Shown here: positions 29,436 to 37,939 of the stretch, piece by piece
Position numbering within the stretch: the stretch's first letter is position 1
How the letters are laid out: each line of letters opens with the position of its first letter
From: Bufo bufo
Lineage: Eukaryota; Chordata; Amphibia; Anura; Bufonidae
Assembly: GCF_905171765.1 (NCBI RefSeq)
Contig: NC_053390.1
Span: forward strand, 584,314,471-584,378,470
DNA: 64,000 nt
Direction: 5' to 3'
Notes under the pieces: generated by a model
What the model was told of the DNA's origin: nothing
Database searches by the model: none
Seen by the model: only the letters and a program-made list of their open reading frames with translations
Made by a program: the position numbers and the translations under genes

Positions 29436-32393
29436 CTAGGGAGGGTCCTCATGCCTGGCAGAACTAAGAACAGTCTGCCCAAAAGCCGAAAACTCTGCCA
29501 TCCTAGCATCTATCCTATAATGGGAGATGAAGGTTGACTCAGAGCTCCAGGAGGCCGCCTTACAGATCAACTCTAAGGGGAGAAGACTTCTCTCCGCAAC
29601 CGAGGTGGAGACCGCCCTTGTAGAATGGGCTCTCACAAACTCGGGAGGGTCTAAGGATTGGGAGACCAAAGCGTCCTTAATGGCCTCCTTGATCCAGAGA
29701 CTAATGGTAGCTTTAGACGCTTTACGGCCTTTAGACTTACCGGCAAACAGGATAAGGAGATTCTCATCTATCCTGAACTCTCTAGATCTATCCACATAGA
29801 TCTGGAGGCATCTTGAAATATCCAGCGGATCTCTAGCTGGAGTATCAGAGGAGGAGGCTGTAAACAAAACTGGTAAAGAGATTACCTGATTAATATTCTG
29901 GAAAGTAGGCACCTTAGGCCTGAAGTATGGTAAAAACTTCAGGAGTACTCTATCCTGTAGGAAAATAATGTACGGGTGAACTGCAGAGAAAGCCTGCAAT
30001 TCGGAAACTCTTTTGGCTGAAGCTATAGCCAGAAGAAAGACCATCTTTAAAGTCAAAAATTTGAAATTTACCTCCTCCAAGGGCTTGAAGGGGGGAGATG
30101 CTAGCCCCCTGAGCACTACTGAAAGATCCCACTGGGGGATAGGTTTCAGTATAGTAGGCTTTAGTCTTTCAGCTCCCTTCAGGAAGCGTTTAATGAGTGG
30201 GTCCCGAGAATGTGGTCTGTTGAGACAGGCCGAGATGGCACAAACCTGTACCTTCAAGGTAGCTGGAGATAGGCCTCTATCTAATCCATCTTGAAGAAAT
30301 TGAAGTATCGCAGGAAGGGGCGGATCTGCGGACGCCACTTGTTTGGAATCACACCATGATATGAAGATTCTCATGATCCTGGAGTAGGCCTTCTTTGTAG
30401 ACTCTGCTCGGGAATGCGACAAAGTTCTCAGGACCGACTCGGAAAGCCCTTCTATGTTGGGAAGGGACTGATCAACCTCCAGGCTGTCAGGTTGAACCTG
30501 TGCAGATCTGGGCAGAAGTGAGTGTCCCAAGACACCAGGGTCTGCTCCGGGGGGAGTCTCCAGTATTGTCCCCGACTCATCTGAATGAGCTGGGTAAACC
30601 AGGATCTTCTGGGCCAAAACGGTATGATGGCTATTACCGAGGCCTGATCCTGACGGATTTTCATCAATACCCTCGGTATCATGGAAAACGGAGGGAAGAT
30701 GTAAGCCAGCCTGAACCTCCACGGTATCGACAGAGCATCTATCGCCAGGGGGTTGTCTTCCCTGTACAGGGAACAGAACCTCAGCACCTTGGCGTTGAAC
30801 CTGGTCGCCATGAGATCCACCTCTGGCATACCCCATCTGTGAACTAGCTGCCTGAAGATCTCCGGATGCAGAGACCACTCCATGGTCGGTAATCCTCGAC
30901 TTAAGCGGTCCGCTATCATATTGAGGGAGCCTCGAATATGAACGGCAGATAGATGGGAAAGGTTCGACTCTGCCCACCGAAGAATCACCCCGATCTCTGA
31001 CAGAAGGGGCAATGATCTTGTGCCTCCCTGTTTGTTTATATAGAGAACCGCAGTCATATTGTCTGACTGGACTTTCACTGCTTTGCCCCGAATCTGAGGG
31101 GCGAAGTGAAGGAGGGCTAGCCGGATAGCTCGCATCTCGCGAAGATTGGAAGAAAGACGCCGCTCCAGAGGAGACCAAGATCCCTGAACTGGGGATCCGT
31201 CCAGATGAGCGCCCCAGCCTACAAGGGACGCGTCTGTAGTCAATATGACCCAAGCTGGTTGGGTCATAGACTTCCCTGCTGGTAGCTGAAACCACCATCT
31301 GAAGGAATTCCGGGTTTGACCGGACAGGGAGCACAGGGAATCTAGCCCCGCAGGGCTGCCGTTCCATAAGTGTAAGACCTCCGACTGAAGAGGACGGAAA
31401 TGCCATAGTGCCCAAGGGACTGCGTCCGCAGCCGCTGACATGAGTCCCAGCATCTTCATGAGAGTCCGGATAGAGACTCGACGAGGGACATAAAGGACCT
31501 TTGCCAGGTCCTGAATCCGCGCTTTCCTTTCTAGAGTCAACCGGAGGGACATCTCCACAGAGTCGACCACGAATCCTAAATAATGGATTGAAGTCGATGG
31601 GCTCACATTCGACTTCTGCCAGTTGATAATCCAGCCCAAGCGGAGGAGAAAGGAAATTGCGATCTGAAGATGGTGGGTAAGGATCGGAACTGAAGAGGCT
31701 ATGAAAAGCCAATCGTCCAGATAAGGAATAATATTCAGTCCTAGAAGTCTCAAAGCTGCCACCACCGACACCACCACCTTGGTGAAGATAAGGGGGGCAG
31801 AGGAGATTCCGAAGGGAAGCGCGGCGAACTGAAAGTGCCTGCGAACCCCTGAAATCTGGACCGCGATCCTGAGGAGTTTCCGGGATGCGGAATGGATCGG
31901 AATGTGAAGATACGCATCCTTGAGGTCCAGAGTAGCCATGACATCCCCAAAGTTGAGGATAGGGCTGACTGACCTTATGGTTTCCATGCGAAACCTTGTT
32001 TTTCTTATAAATCGATTGAGAAATCTCAAGTCGATGATCATCCGGAGATCTCCCGTCTTTTTGGGAACCAGGAACACTGGTGAATAAATCCCTAGGCCCC
32101 TCTCCCCTGCCGGCACCTCCTCTAGGGCTCCCTTGGAGATATAGTCCTGAATGTAAGATTCTAGGACCACTTGTTTGGCAGACCCAAAGTTTCGTGTGGC
32201 GATGAATCTCTCTGGGGGGAGAGAGATAAGATCTACCCGATACCCGACGGAAACTATGTCCTGGACCCAGGGGTCTGCAATCAACCGGCTCCAAGAGTCT
32301 TTGAAATGGGTAAGACGGCCCCCCACGGGGATCTGGGGGAGGGGTACGGGAAAATCTAGAGGAGACACTGCAGGGGCAGCAGGGCTTATCCAA
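29436..32393 (-). CDS. Tyrosine recombinase of the DIRS-like element, with a long overlapping N-terminal frame
   Basis: 985 codons. The recombinase is the C-terminal third. Its core-binding helices begin around 'LSESVLRTLSHSRAESTKKAY' (about 665-690). Catalytic residues are Arg795 ('ASAKRVSEL'), His923 and Arg926 ('RAHSTRAVS') and Tyr959 ('FISHYRID'), the R-H-x-x-R-Y set of DIRS recombinases, which insert circular cDNA. The first about 647 codons lie wholly over the RT frame in a different phase and are rich in Ser, Arg, Pro and Gly without a domain. They may be translated as an extension or just be an open overlap; the real recombinase may start near 30452. It ends just before the internal complementary region. 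Confidence 0.9.
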   Translation of the reverse strand: MDKPCCPCSVSSRFSRTPPPDPRGGPSYPFQRLLEPVDCRPLGPGHSFRRVSGRSYLSPPREIHRHTKLWVCQTSGPRILHSGLYLQGSPRGGAGRGEGPRDLFTSVPGSQKDGRSPDDHRLEISQSIYKKNKVSHGNHKVSQPYPQLWGCHGYSGPQGCVSSHSDPFRIPETPQDRGPDFRGSQALSVRRASLRNLLCPPYLHQGGGVGGGSFETSRTEYYSLSGRLAFHSLFSSDPYPPSSDRNFLSPPLGLDYQLAEVECEPIDFNPLFRIRGRLCGDVPPVDSRKESADSGPGKGPLCPSSSLYPDSHEDAGTHVSGCGRSPLGTMAFPSSSVGGLTLMERQPCGARFPVLPVRSNPEFLQMVVSATSREVYDPTSLGHIDYRRVPCRLGRSSGRIPSSGILVSSGAASFFQSSRDASYPASPPSLRPSDSGQSSESPVRQYDCGSLYKQTGRHKIIAPSVRDRGDSSVGRVEPFPSICRSYSRLPQYDSGPLKSRITDHGVVSASGDLQAASSQMGYARGGSHGDQVQRQGAEVLFPVQGRQPPGDRCSVDTVEVQAGLHLPSVFHDTEGIDENPSGSGLGNSHHTVLAQKILVYPAHSDESGTILETPPGADPGVLGHSLLPRSAQVQPDSLEVDQSLPNIEGLSESVLRTLSHSRAESTKKAYSRIMRIFISWCDSKQVASADPPLPAILQFLQDGLDRGLSPATLKVQVCAISACLNRPHSRDPLIKRFLKGAERLKPTILKPIPQWDLSVVLRGLASPPFKPLEEVNFKFLTLKMVFLLAIASAKRVSELQAFSAVHPYIIFLQDRVLLKFLPYFRPKVPTFQNINQVISLPVLFTASSSDTPARDPLDISRCLQIYVDRSREFRIDENLLILFAGKSKGRKASKATISLWIKEAIKDALVSQSLDPPEFVRAHSTRAVSTSVAERSLLPLELICKAASWSSESTFISHYRIDARMAEFSAFGQTVLSSARHEDPP
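30452..32368 (-). CDS. DIRS reverse transcriptase / RNase H / methyltransferase-like polyprotein
   Basis: 638 codons. RT: 'LVPKKTGDLRMIIDLRFLN' (100-118), 'LDLKDAYLHIPI' with Asp148, 'LPFGISSAP' (184-192) and YLDD at 216-219. RNase H: Asp379 in 'LTTDASLVGWG', Glu411, Asp436 in 'VQSDNMTAV' and 'ADRLSRG' at 486-492. C-terminal part (about 514-600) with 'PEVDLMATRFN' and 'AYIFPPF' corresponds to the methyltransferase-like domain described for DIRS elements. It would copy element RNA into cDNA. No lesion seen. The entire frame is overlapped by the recombinase frame. The ATG is 47 bp past the gag stop. Confidence 0.92.
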   Translation of the reverse strand: MSPLDFPVPLPQIPVGGRLTHFKDSWSRLIADPWVQDIVSVGYRVDLISLPPERFIATRNFGSAKQVVLESYIQDYISKGALEEVPAGERGLGIYSPVFLVPKKTGDLRMIIDLRFLNRFIRKTRFRMETIRSVSPILNFGDVMATLDLKDAYLHIPIHSASRKLLRIAVQISGVRRHFQFAALPFGISSAPLIFTKVVVSVVAALRLLGLNIIPYLDDWLFIASSVPILTHHLQIAISFLLRLGWIINWQKSNVSPSTSIHYLGFVVDSVEMSLRLTLERKARIQDLAKVLYVPRRVSIRTLMKMLGLMSAAADAVPWALWHFRPLQSEVLHLWNGSPAGLDSLCSLSGQTRNSFRWWFQLPAGKSMTQPAWVILTTDASLVGWGAHLDGSPVQGSWSPLERRLSSNLREMRAIRLALLHFAPQIRGKAVKVQSDNMTAVLYINKQGGTRSLPLLSEIGVILRWAESNLSHLSAVHIRGSLNMIADRLSRGLPTMEWSLHPEIFRQLVHRWGMPEVDLMATRFNAKVLRFCSLYREDNPLAIDALSIPWRFRLAYIFPPFSMIPRVLMKIRQDQASVIAIIPFWPRRSWFTQLIQMSRGQYWRLPPEQTLVSWDTHFCPDLHRFNLTAWRLISPFPT

Positions 32394-32414
32394 GAGCCTC
32401 GAGGAGGCCCATAG

Positions 32415-33626
32415 TCAGGAGGGCTTTGCCTCCCTGGTGGGTTTGCGGGACCGTCTCGAATATTTACGAGACGGCCCCCCCCAATCTCTGCGCCTAGACT
32501 GCTGCCCTGGACGACCTCCGCCTTTCTTCTCCTGTCTGGGGCGTCCCCGAAAGGGCTGCTGGGGGAGGCTCTTCCCCTTTTTATCGGAGAGCCCCTCCAT
32601 TATCTTGTCCAATTCGGACCCGAATAGCCTATCAGGTTCGAAGGGGAGCCCACAAAGGTTAAACTTGGACGCGTTGTCCGCGATCCACGGTTTCAGCCAA
32701 AGTGGTCTGCGGGCAGCTGAAACTAGGGCCATAGTTTTGGCGGCCAGCTTCAGCTGCATCTGGGTAGAATCGACCAGAAAGTCCATAGGCAGATTGGCTG
32801 ACTTGAAGGCTGCCAGGATGTCATCTCTTGATACGCTCTGATCCATGTCCGTCTGGATTTGATTGAGCTTGGAGCGTAAATAGGCGGCTACCTCCGTGGC
32901 CGCAATTGAGGTTGATGCGGATGCAGCAGCCGCCGCGTAACTCCTTCTAAGGGTGCACTCTGCCCTCCGGTCTAGAGGGTCCTGCAGACTAGACCCATCG
33001 TCTGCAGGGACTAGAGTGCGCCGGGACAACTTGGCTATAGCCATGTCCACCTTGGGAACGGAACCCCACGATTCCACCAAGGGTTTAGCCATCGGGTACA
33101 TCAGTTTGAATTTTCTGGTGAGCACTGGACCTTTCTCAGGCTTTCTCCACTCTGTGCGCATCACAGATAGGAGGGTCTCATCCGCTCTAAAGACACGCTG
33201 TATCCGTCCGGCGGGATCGGAAGACTCCCCCATGTCAACATCCTGGTCCCCCGACCTGATGGACTTGAGTAACTTCTGCGTCTTTTCTGGAGGGAAAAAA
33301 CAAGAAGTAAATTCTTCTTCCTCGGAAGAAGACCCCACAGAACAGGGGGTAGGTCTTTCGACCGATGCGACCACCTCCATGGGAGTCTGAGAGGGACATG
33401 GTAGCCTCTCATTAAGCAGCCGTACCACTCCCTTAATGGAATCATCCACGTATGTCTTTGTCCACTGGAACATTTCCTGCATCGTGGGTTCCGTGGATGC
33501 CGTGCGACAACTCTCACATCTGGAGTAAGGACAGCTGTCGTCTAAGGGTGTGTTACATTCGTAACACGCCAAATGCTTCCTCTTGGCCCCAGCTTTCCGC
33601 TGATCCGGATCCTTAGGGAAAGCCAT
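32415..33626 (-). CDS. DIRS Gag-like protein
   Basis: 403 codons, first gene of the element in its own orientation. It starts with a Cys-rich zinc-ribbon-like motif (residues 21-40: C-x2-C...C-x4-C-x2-C, 'CYECNTPL' and 'CPYSRCESC'). An acidic stretch follows ('GSSSEEEEF' near 97-106), then a helical middle with 'RRSYAAAAASASTSIAATEVA' type text shortly before 250 (split here at 20 residues: RRSYAAAAASAS), and finally a strongly basic Gly/Arg/Gln tail (about 365-403) suited to RNA binding. Position and composition fit DIRS Gag, the particle protein. The next frame begins 47 bp or less downstream. Confidence 0.82.
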   Translation of the reverse strand: MAFPKDPDQRKAGAKRKHLACYECNTPLDDSCPYSRCESCRTASTEPTMQEMFQWTKTYVDDSIKGVVRLLNERLPCPSQTPMEVVASVERPTPCSVGSSSEEEEFTSCFFPPEKTQKLLKSIRSGDQDVDMGESSDPAGRIQRVFRADETLLSVMRTEWRKPEKGPVLTRKFKLMYPMAKPLVESWGSVPKVDMAIAKLSRRTLVPADDGSSLQDPLDRRAECTLRRSYAAAAASASTSIAATEVAAYLRSKLNQIQTDMDQSVSRDDILAAFKSANLPMDFLVDSTQMQLKLAAKTMALVSAARRPLWLKPWIADNASKFNLCGLPFEPDRLFGSELDKIMEGLSDKKGKSLPQQPFRGRPRQEKKGGGRPGQQSRRRDWGGPSRKYSRRSRKPTREAKPS

Positions 33627-34346
33627 AATCTGTAATTGGAAGAAAAAAACAGGTCATAACACCTACAATACCTGGAGGTGGAGAAACAAGACCTTAAGGG
33701 GGCCCACCAGCGCTAGAAGAAATTAGAGCTGTGAAAAGAGGAACAACAAAACCCGAGCCAAGCAATACTACAAGAATATCTCAAGGCACAGGGAACTCTG
33801 GAGCTAACTTGTGAAAGCAACGCAACCAGAGCACTAACTGAAAGGCTCTGGGCGCTTAAAAGGAGGAAGCCCCCCCCCCTGGGCGGGTCCTTAATCGTAA
33901 TCAGCCCAGAGAGATAACGGAGCCTAAACTGGCTCAGCTTATCTTAAATGTCTCCCCAGATCTAATCCTGGATCCCAGGATCCTTATAGGGAGACAGTTA
34001 AAGAGAAATGGTGAGTTTTAAACCTCACCGCATCGCTCCGGAAAACCGGAAGTGACGTAGCGCACCTAGTGCGCGTCACTTCCAGAAGATGGCGGCGCCC
34101 ATAGCGCCGCACACATGCGGTAGTGGAGAGACGGACGCCGCATACTGAGATGAAAGAAGAGGGGAGGGAGACCCCCCTCCCCGACGGTAACCCGGAGACC
34201 ATAAATCGCCATGATCAGGCCTAAAATAAAGGCACTGGACCATGAAAAAAGCGATGCTTTAGCTTAAGGAAAGAAAGAGCCCCTAAGCAATCTTCAGCTC
34301 CTGAGGGGGAGCGACACGCCAGTCCACCTGTCCAGAGGACAGAAAA
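33627..34346 (-). other. DIRS leader, no gene seen
   Basis: The 5' untranslated part of the element between its inverted terminus and gag. It contains a GC-rich stretch (34030-34150), a likely place for internal promoter signals in this family, but no motif I can name. Frames here are short. Confidence 0.55.
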
Positions 34347-34492
34347 AAACACGGTGGGCTGGGGGGTGATCTCCTCCCTTTCAGGGAGCTGAAGATCGTT
34401 TATTGGTTCTTGGGCTCATTAAAATTCCGCCGGTCCTACCAGTCCACAGGGGCAGTTAACCCCATCTGTGCTGCTGGTAGGACGTAAGGGAA
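34347..34492 (-). repeat. DIRS inverted terminal repeat, right (element 5' end)
   Basis: Complement of 29152-29297 with few differences. Its outermost 34 bases are represented again in the internal complementary region. Confidence 0.88.
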
Positions 34493-35560
34493 CCATTTTT
34501 TGTCACCTTACATCACAAAAAGTGTAATAGCAAGCAATCAAAAAGTCATATGCACCCCAAAATAGTGCCAATCAAACCGTCATCTCATCCCGCAAAAAAT
34601 GAGACCTTACCTAAAATAATCGCCCAAAAACGGAAAAAACTATGGCTCTCAGAATATGGAGACACTAAAACATGATTTTTTTTTCGTTTCAAAAATTATA
34701 TTATTGTGTAAAACTTACATAAATAAAAAAAATGTATACATATTAGGTATCGCCGCGTCCGTATCGACCGGCTCTATAAAAATATCACATGACCTAACCC
34801 CTCAGATGAACACCGTAAAAAATGTAAAATAAAAACTGTGCTAAATAAACCATTTTTTGTCACCTTACATCACAAAAAGTGTAATAGCAAGCGATCAAAA
34901 AGTCACATGCACCCCAAAATAGTGCCAATAAAACCATCATCTCATCTCGCAAAAATCATACCCTACCCAAGGTAATTGCCCAAAAAGTGAAAAAATTATG
35001 GCTCTCAGACTATGGAAATACTAAAACATGTTTTTTTTGCTTCAAAAATAAAATCATTGTGTAAAACTTACATAAATAAAAAGAAAGTATACATATTAGG
35101 TATCGCAGCATCCATAATAGCTTACTATATAAAAATATCACATGACCTAACCCCTCAGGTGAATACCGTAAAAAAATAAAAATAAAAACAGTGTAAAAAA
35201 AGCCATTTTTTGTCACCTTACATCACAAAAAGTGTAATAGCAAGCGATCAAAAAGTCACACGCACCCCAAAATAGTGCCAATAAAACCGTCATATCATCG
35301 CTCAAAAATCATACCCTACCCAAGGTAATCGCCCAAAAACTGAAAAAATTATGGCTCTCAGACTATGGAAACACTAAAACATTATTTTTTTTGCTTAAAA
35401 AATGAAATCATTGTGTAAAACTTACATAAATAAAAAAAAGTATACATATTAGGTATCGCAGCGTCCGTGACAACCTGGTCTATAAAAATATCACATGATC
35501 TAACCTGTCAGATGAATGTTGTAAATAACAAAAAATAAAAACAGCTATTTCTTGTTACCT
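34493..35560. repeat. Subterminal tandem repeat, about 355-bp period, three copies
   Basis: 'ccattttttgtcacctta' recurs at 34493, 34850 and 35202. Each copy also holds 'gtgtaatagcaagc', 'tatggctctcaga' and 'acttacataaataaa'. The same unit occurs on the left of the DIRS insert (about 28980-29126), in 22010-22390, and as two diverged copies at 45200-45940. Confidence 0.88.
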
Positions 35561-36552
35561 TGCCTCACAAAAAGTGTAATATAGAGCAACCAAAAATCAT
35601 ATGTACCCTAAACTAGTACCAACAATACTGCCACCCTATCACGTAGTTTCTAAAATGGGGTAATTTTTTGGGAGTTTTTACTCTAGGGGTGCATCAGGGG
35701 GGCTTTAAATGGGACATGGTGTCAAAAAAAACAGTCCAGCAAAACCTGCCTTCCAAAAACCGTATGGCATTCCTTTCCTTCTGCTCCCTGCCGTGTGCCC
35801 GTACAGCGGTTTACGACCACATATGGGGTGTTTTTGTAAACTACAGAATCGGGGCCATAAATATTGTGTTTGGTTTGGCTGTTAACCCTTGCTTTGTAAC
35901 TGGAAAAAAATTATTAAAATGGAAAATCTGCCAAAAAAGTGAAATTTTTAAATTGTATCTCTATTTTCCATTAATTCTTGTGGAACACCTAAAGGGTTAA
36001 CGACATTTGTAAAATCAGTTTTGAATACCTTGAGGGGTGTAGTTTATAGAATGTGGTCATTTTTGGGTGGTTTCTATTATGTAAGCCTTGCAAAGTGACT
36101 TCAGACCTGAACTGGTCCCTAAAAATTGGGTTTTTGAAGATTTCAGAAAAATTTCAAGATTTGCTTCTAAACTTCTAAGCCTTCTAACATCCCCAAAAAA
36201 TAAAATATAATTTCCAAAATGATCCAAACATGAAGTAGACATATGGGGAATGTAAAGTAATAACTATTTTTGGAGGTATTACTATGTATTATAGAAGTAG
36301 ACTAATTGAAACTTGGAAATTTGCAATTTTTTTTACAAATTTTTGGTAAATTTGGTATTTATTTATAAATAAAAATATTTTTTTTTTACTTCATTTTACC
36401 AGTGTCATGAAGTACAATATGTGATGAAATAACAGTCTCAGAATGGCCTGGATAAGTCAAAGCATTTTAAAGTTATCAGCACTTAAAGTGACACTGGTCA
36501 GATTTGCAAAAAATGGCCAAGTCCTTAAGGTGAACTAGGAGTCCTTAAGGGG
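35561..36552. other. TTAA-element 3' flank and terminus
   Basis: Carries one unit of the other subterminal repeat ('tttacgaccacatatggggtg' split at 20: tttacgaccacatatggggt, near 35810) and ends in 'gtccttaagggg' before TTAA. Equivalent to 47540-48111 of the second piggyBac element. No gene. Confidence 0.6.
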
Positions 36553-36556
36553 TTAA

Positions 36557-37576
36557 GGGGTTAAAAATCATACAATGTGATTTTCAGAAATTTTTCTCTC
36601 AGAGTGGGAATGCACCTACAATGTGAATTTCTGACCCCTCCATGATTTCTAAATGGGAGAACTTGCAAGGAGAACTTGCATCGCAGGGTGTTCAAATACT
36701 TCTGTTCCTCACTGTGCATATGAAAAATGGGGGTCATTTACAATCAGAAATTGCTTATATTAGGCATATTTCTGCCATGGATTGTGGCGCAAATAGCATT
36801 GCACAGCAAGTTTGGCTGTTTTTGTAACTTGGGAGTTACAGAAGTAGTGTAGCTTGTTCTGCTATGCTGTTTACATAGCCCCCATTCACTGCAATGGGAG
36901 CTATAGAAACAGCAGAGAGCCATATCGTTCGGCGGCAGTTTCCATAAGCCTGGCCAACTGGGTCTGAAGCAGTCCTATAGCAAAATGGGACAACCCTTTA
37001 TTTTTTTGTGAGCTGATTCTTCAATATGTCACATTAATCCAAGGGAAGTAAAGGTCTAAAGTTACTCAAACTTTATCATATCCAAGGGGTTACACAACTA
37101 TTGTCCGTAACACTGACATTATATAGTATTAGTGCATAGAGGTATCTGTAACTATGGCTTAGTTCTTACTAGTGTTGGAGAGATCTGTTTAAAAAATTCG
37201 AATGGATATTTGTAGATTAAAGTAAGGTACGGTAAAGTAGTGTGCATAGGCATACAGTCATAAGAAAACAAAGCACGGCCTCTTTGAATTCTTTGAAACA
37301 AGCATAGATGGTCCTGAAATTAGATAAATAAACCTCAGATTAACAGCAGCTGAACAGACTCCACTGGTATCACTTGTGCCTGTTTACCAAACTCTGATTC
37401 TTAGCTGCCTGTCCTGACTTGAGTCTGGTGGCCCCCTACAGCTAAATCCAGATTCCTGTATAGGGGTTAAAGGGCGAATACCAGGGGACTGCCAGGATAG
37501 CACCCCTAGGTTTAGCCCAAAGTCAAACCGGTTGGTTGACACAGTGGTTCCGCACCCACTGCTGTAACATAGAATC
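36557..37576. other. No gene seen
   Basis: About 1 kb without recognisable coding or terminal structures. Short pieces (for example 'cagggtgttcaaatacttct' near 36688) look like parts of old dispersed repeats. Confidence 0.45.
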
Positions 37577-37579
37577 TTA

Positions 37580-37936
37580 GGGTCCATTCACACGTCCGTA
37601 ATTTGGGTCCGCATTCATACCGCAATTTGCGGACCCATTCACTTTCAATAGGGCTGGAACGGATGCGAATTTGCATTTCCACGATCCGCATCCGCATTTT
37701 CGGGATCCGCATCTGTTTTTTCGGGAGCCGTTTTTTCGGGATCCGCTTTTTCGGGATCTGCAATTCCGTTCCTGAAAAAAATAGAACATGTCCTATTCTT
37801 GTCCACTATTGTGGACCAGAAAAGGCATTTTATATTATAGTGTCTGTGATGTGCGGTCTGCAAATTGCGGATCGCACATTGCAGGTGTCCGTGTTTTGCG
37901 GATCCGCAAAACACTTGCGGACGTGTGAATGGACCC
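37580..37936. mobile_element. Harbinger-type foldback MITE, 357 bp, complete
   Basis: Ends 'gggtccattcacacgtccg' and its complement, flanked by TTA on both sides (37577-37579, 37937-37939). The interior has direct repeats of 'cgggatccgc'-like words. Same family as 22400 and 28599. Confidence 0.88.
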
Positions 37937-37939
37937 TTA

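Larger units (their letters stand above)
29127..34492 (-). mobile_element. DIRS-like tyrosine-recombinase retrotransposon, apparently intact
   Basis: 5366 bp with inverted terminal repeats (about 145 bp: 29152-29297 against 34347-34492), three open frames on the minus strand (gag, RT/RNase H/methyltransferase, tyrosine recombinase), and an internal complementary region at 29333-29417. There is no target duplication: the host satellite reads 'aaataaa' up to 29126 and 'ccattttt' from 34493, exactly as in uninterrupted neighbouring units (near 34850). This is the full architecture of DIRS elements. No stop or frameshift was seen in the three frames, so activity is plausible. Confidence 0.93.
28169..36552. 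mobile_element. Third TTAA-type element, non-autonomous, carrying a MITE and a DIRS insert
   Basis: The left end ('ggacccatgatgtactggta', after the TTAA shared with the preceding element) and the GC-rich block to about 28560 match the 5' ends of the two piggyBac elements. The right end at 36552 ('gtccttaagggg' + TTAA) matches their 3' ends. No transposase remains. A Harbinger MITE (28599-28832) and the DIRS-like element (29127-34492) are inserted inside. Joining of both ends into one element is an inference. Confidence 0.55.

Noticed and set aside
30452..32393. First about 647 codons of the 985-codon frame as a proven protein domain
   Set aside because: The translation is low in complexity, has no recognisable fold and lies fully over the RT gene; only the C-terminal recombinase is supported. 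The openness itself is reported as a finding.
34030..34200. Separate gene on the minus strand (72-codon frame)
   Set aside because: It lies in the leader of the DIRS-like element, is short and shows no domain.
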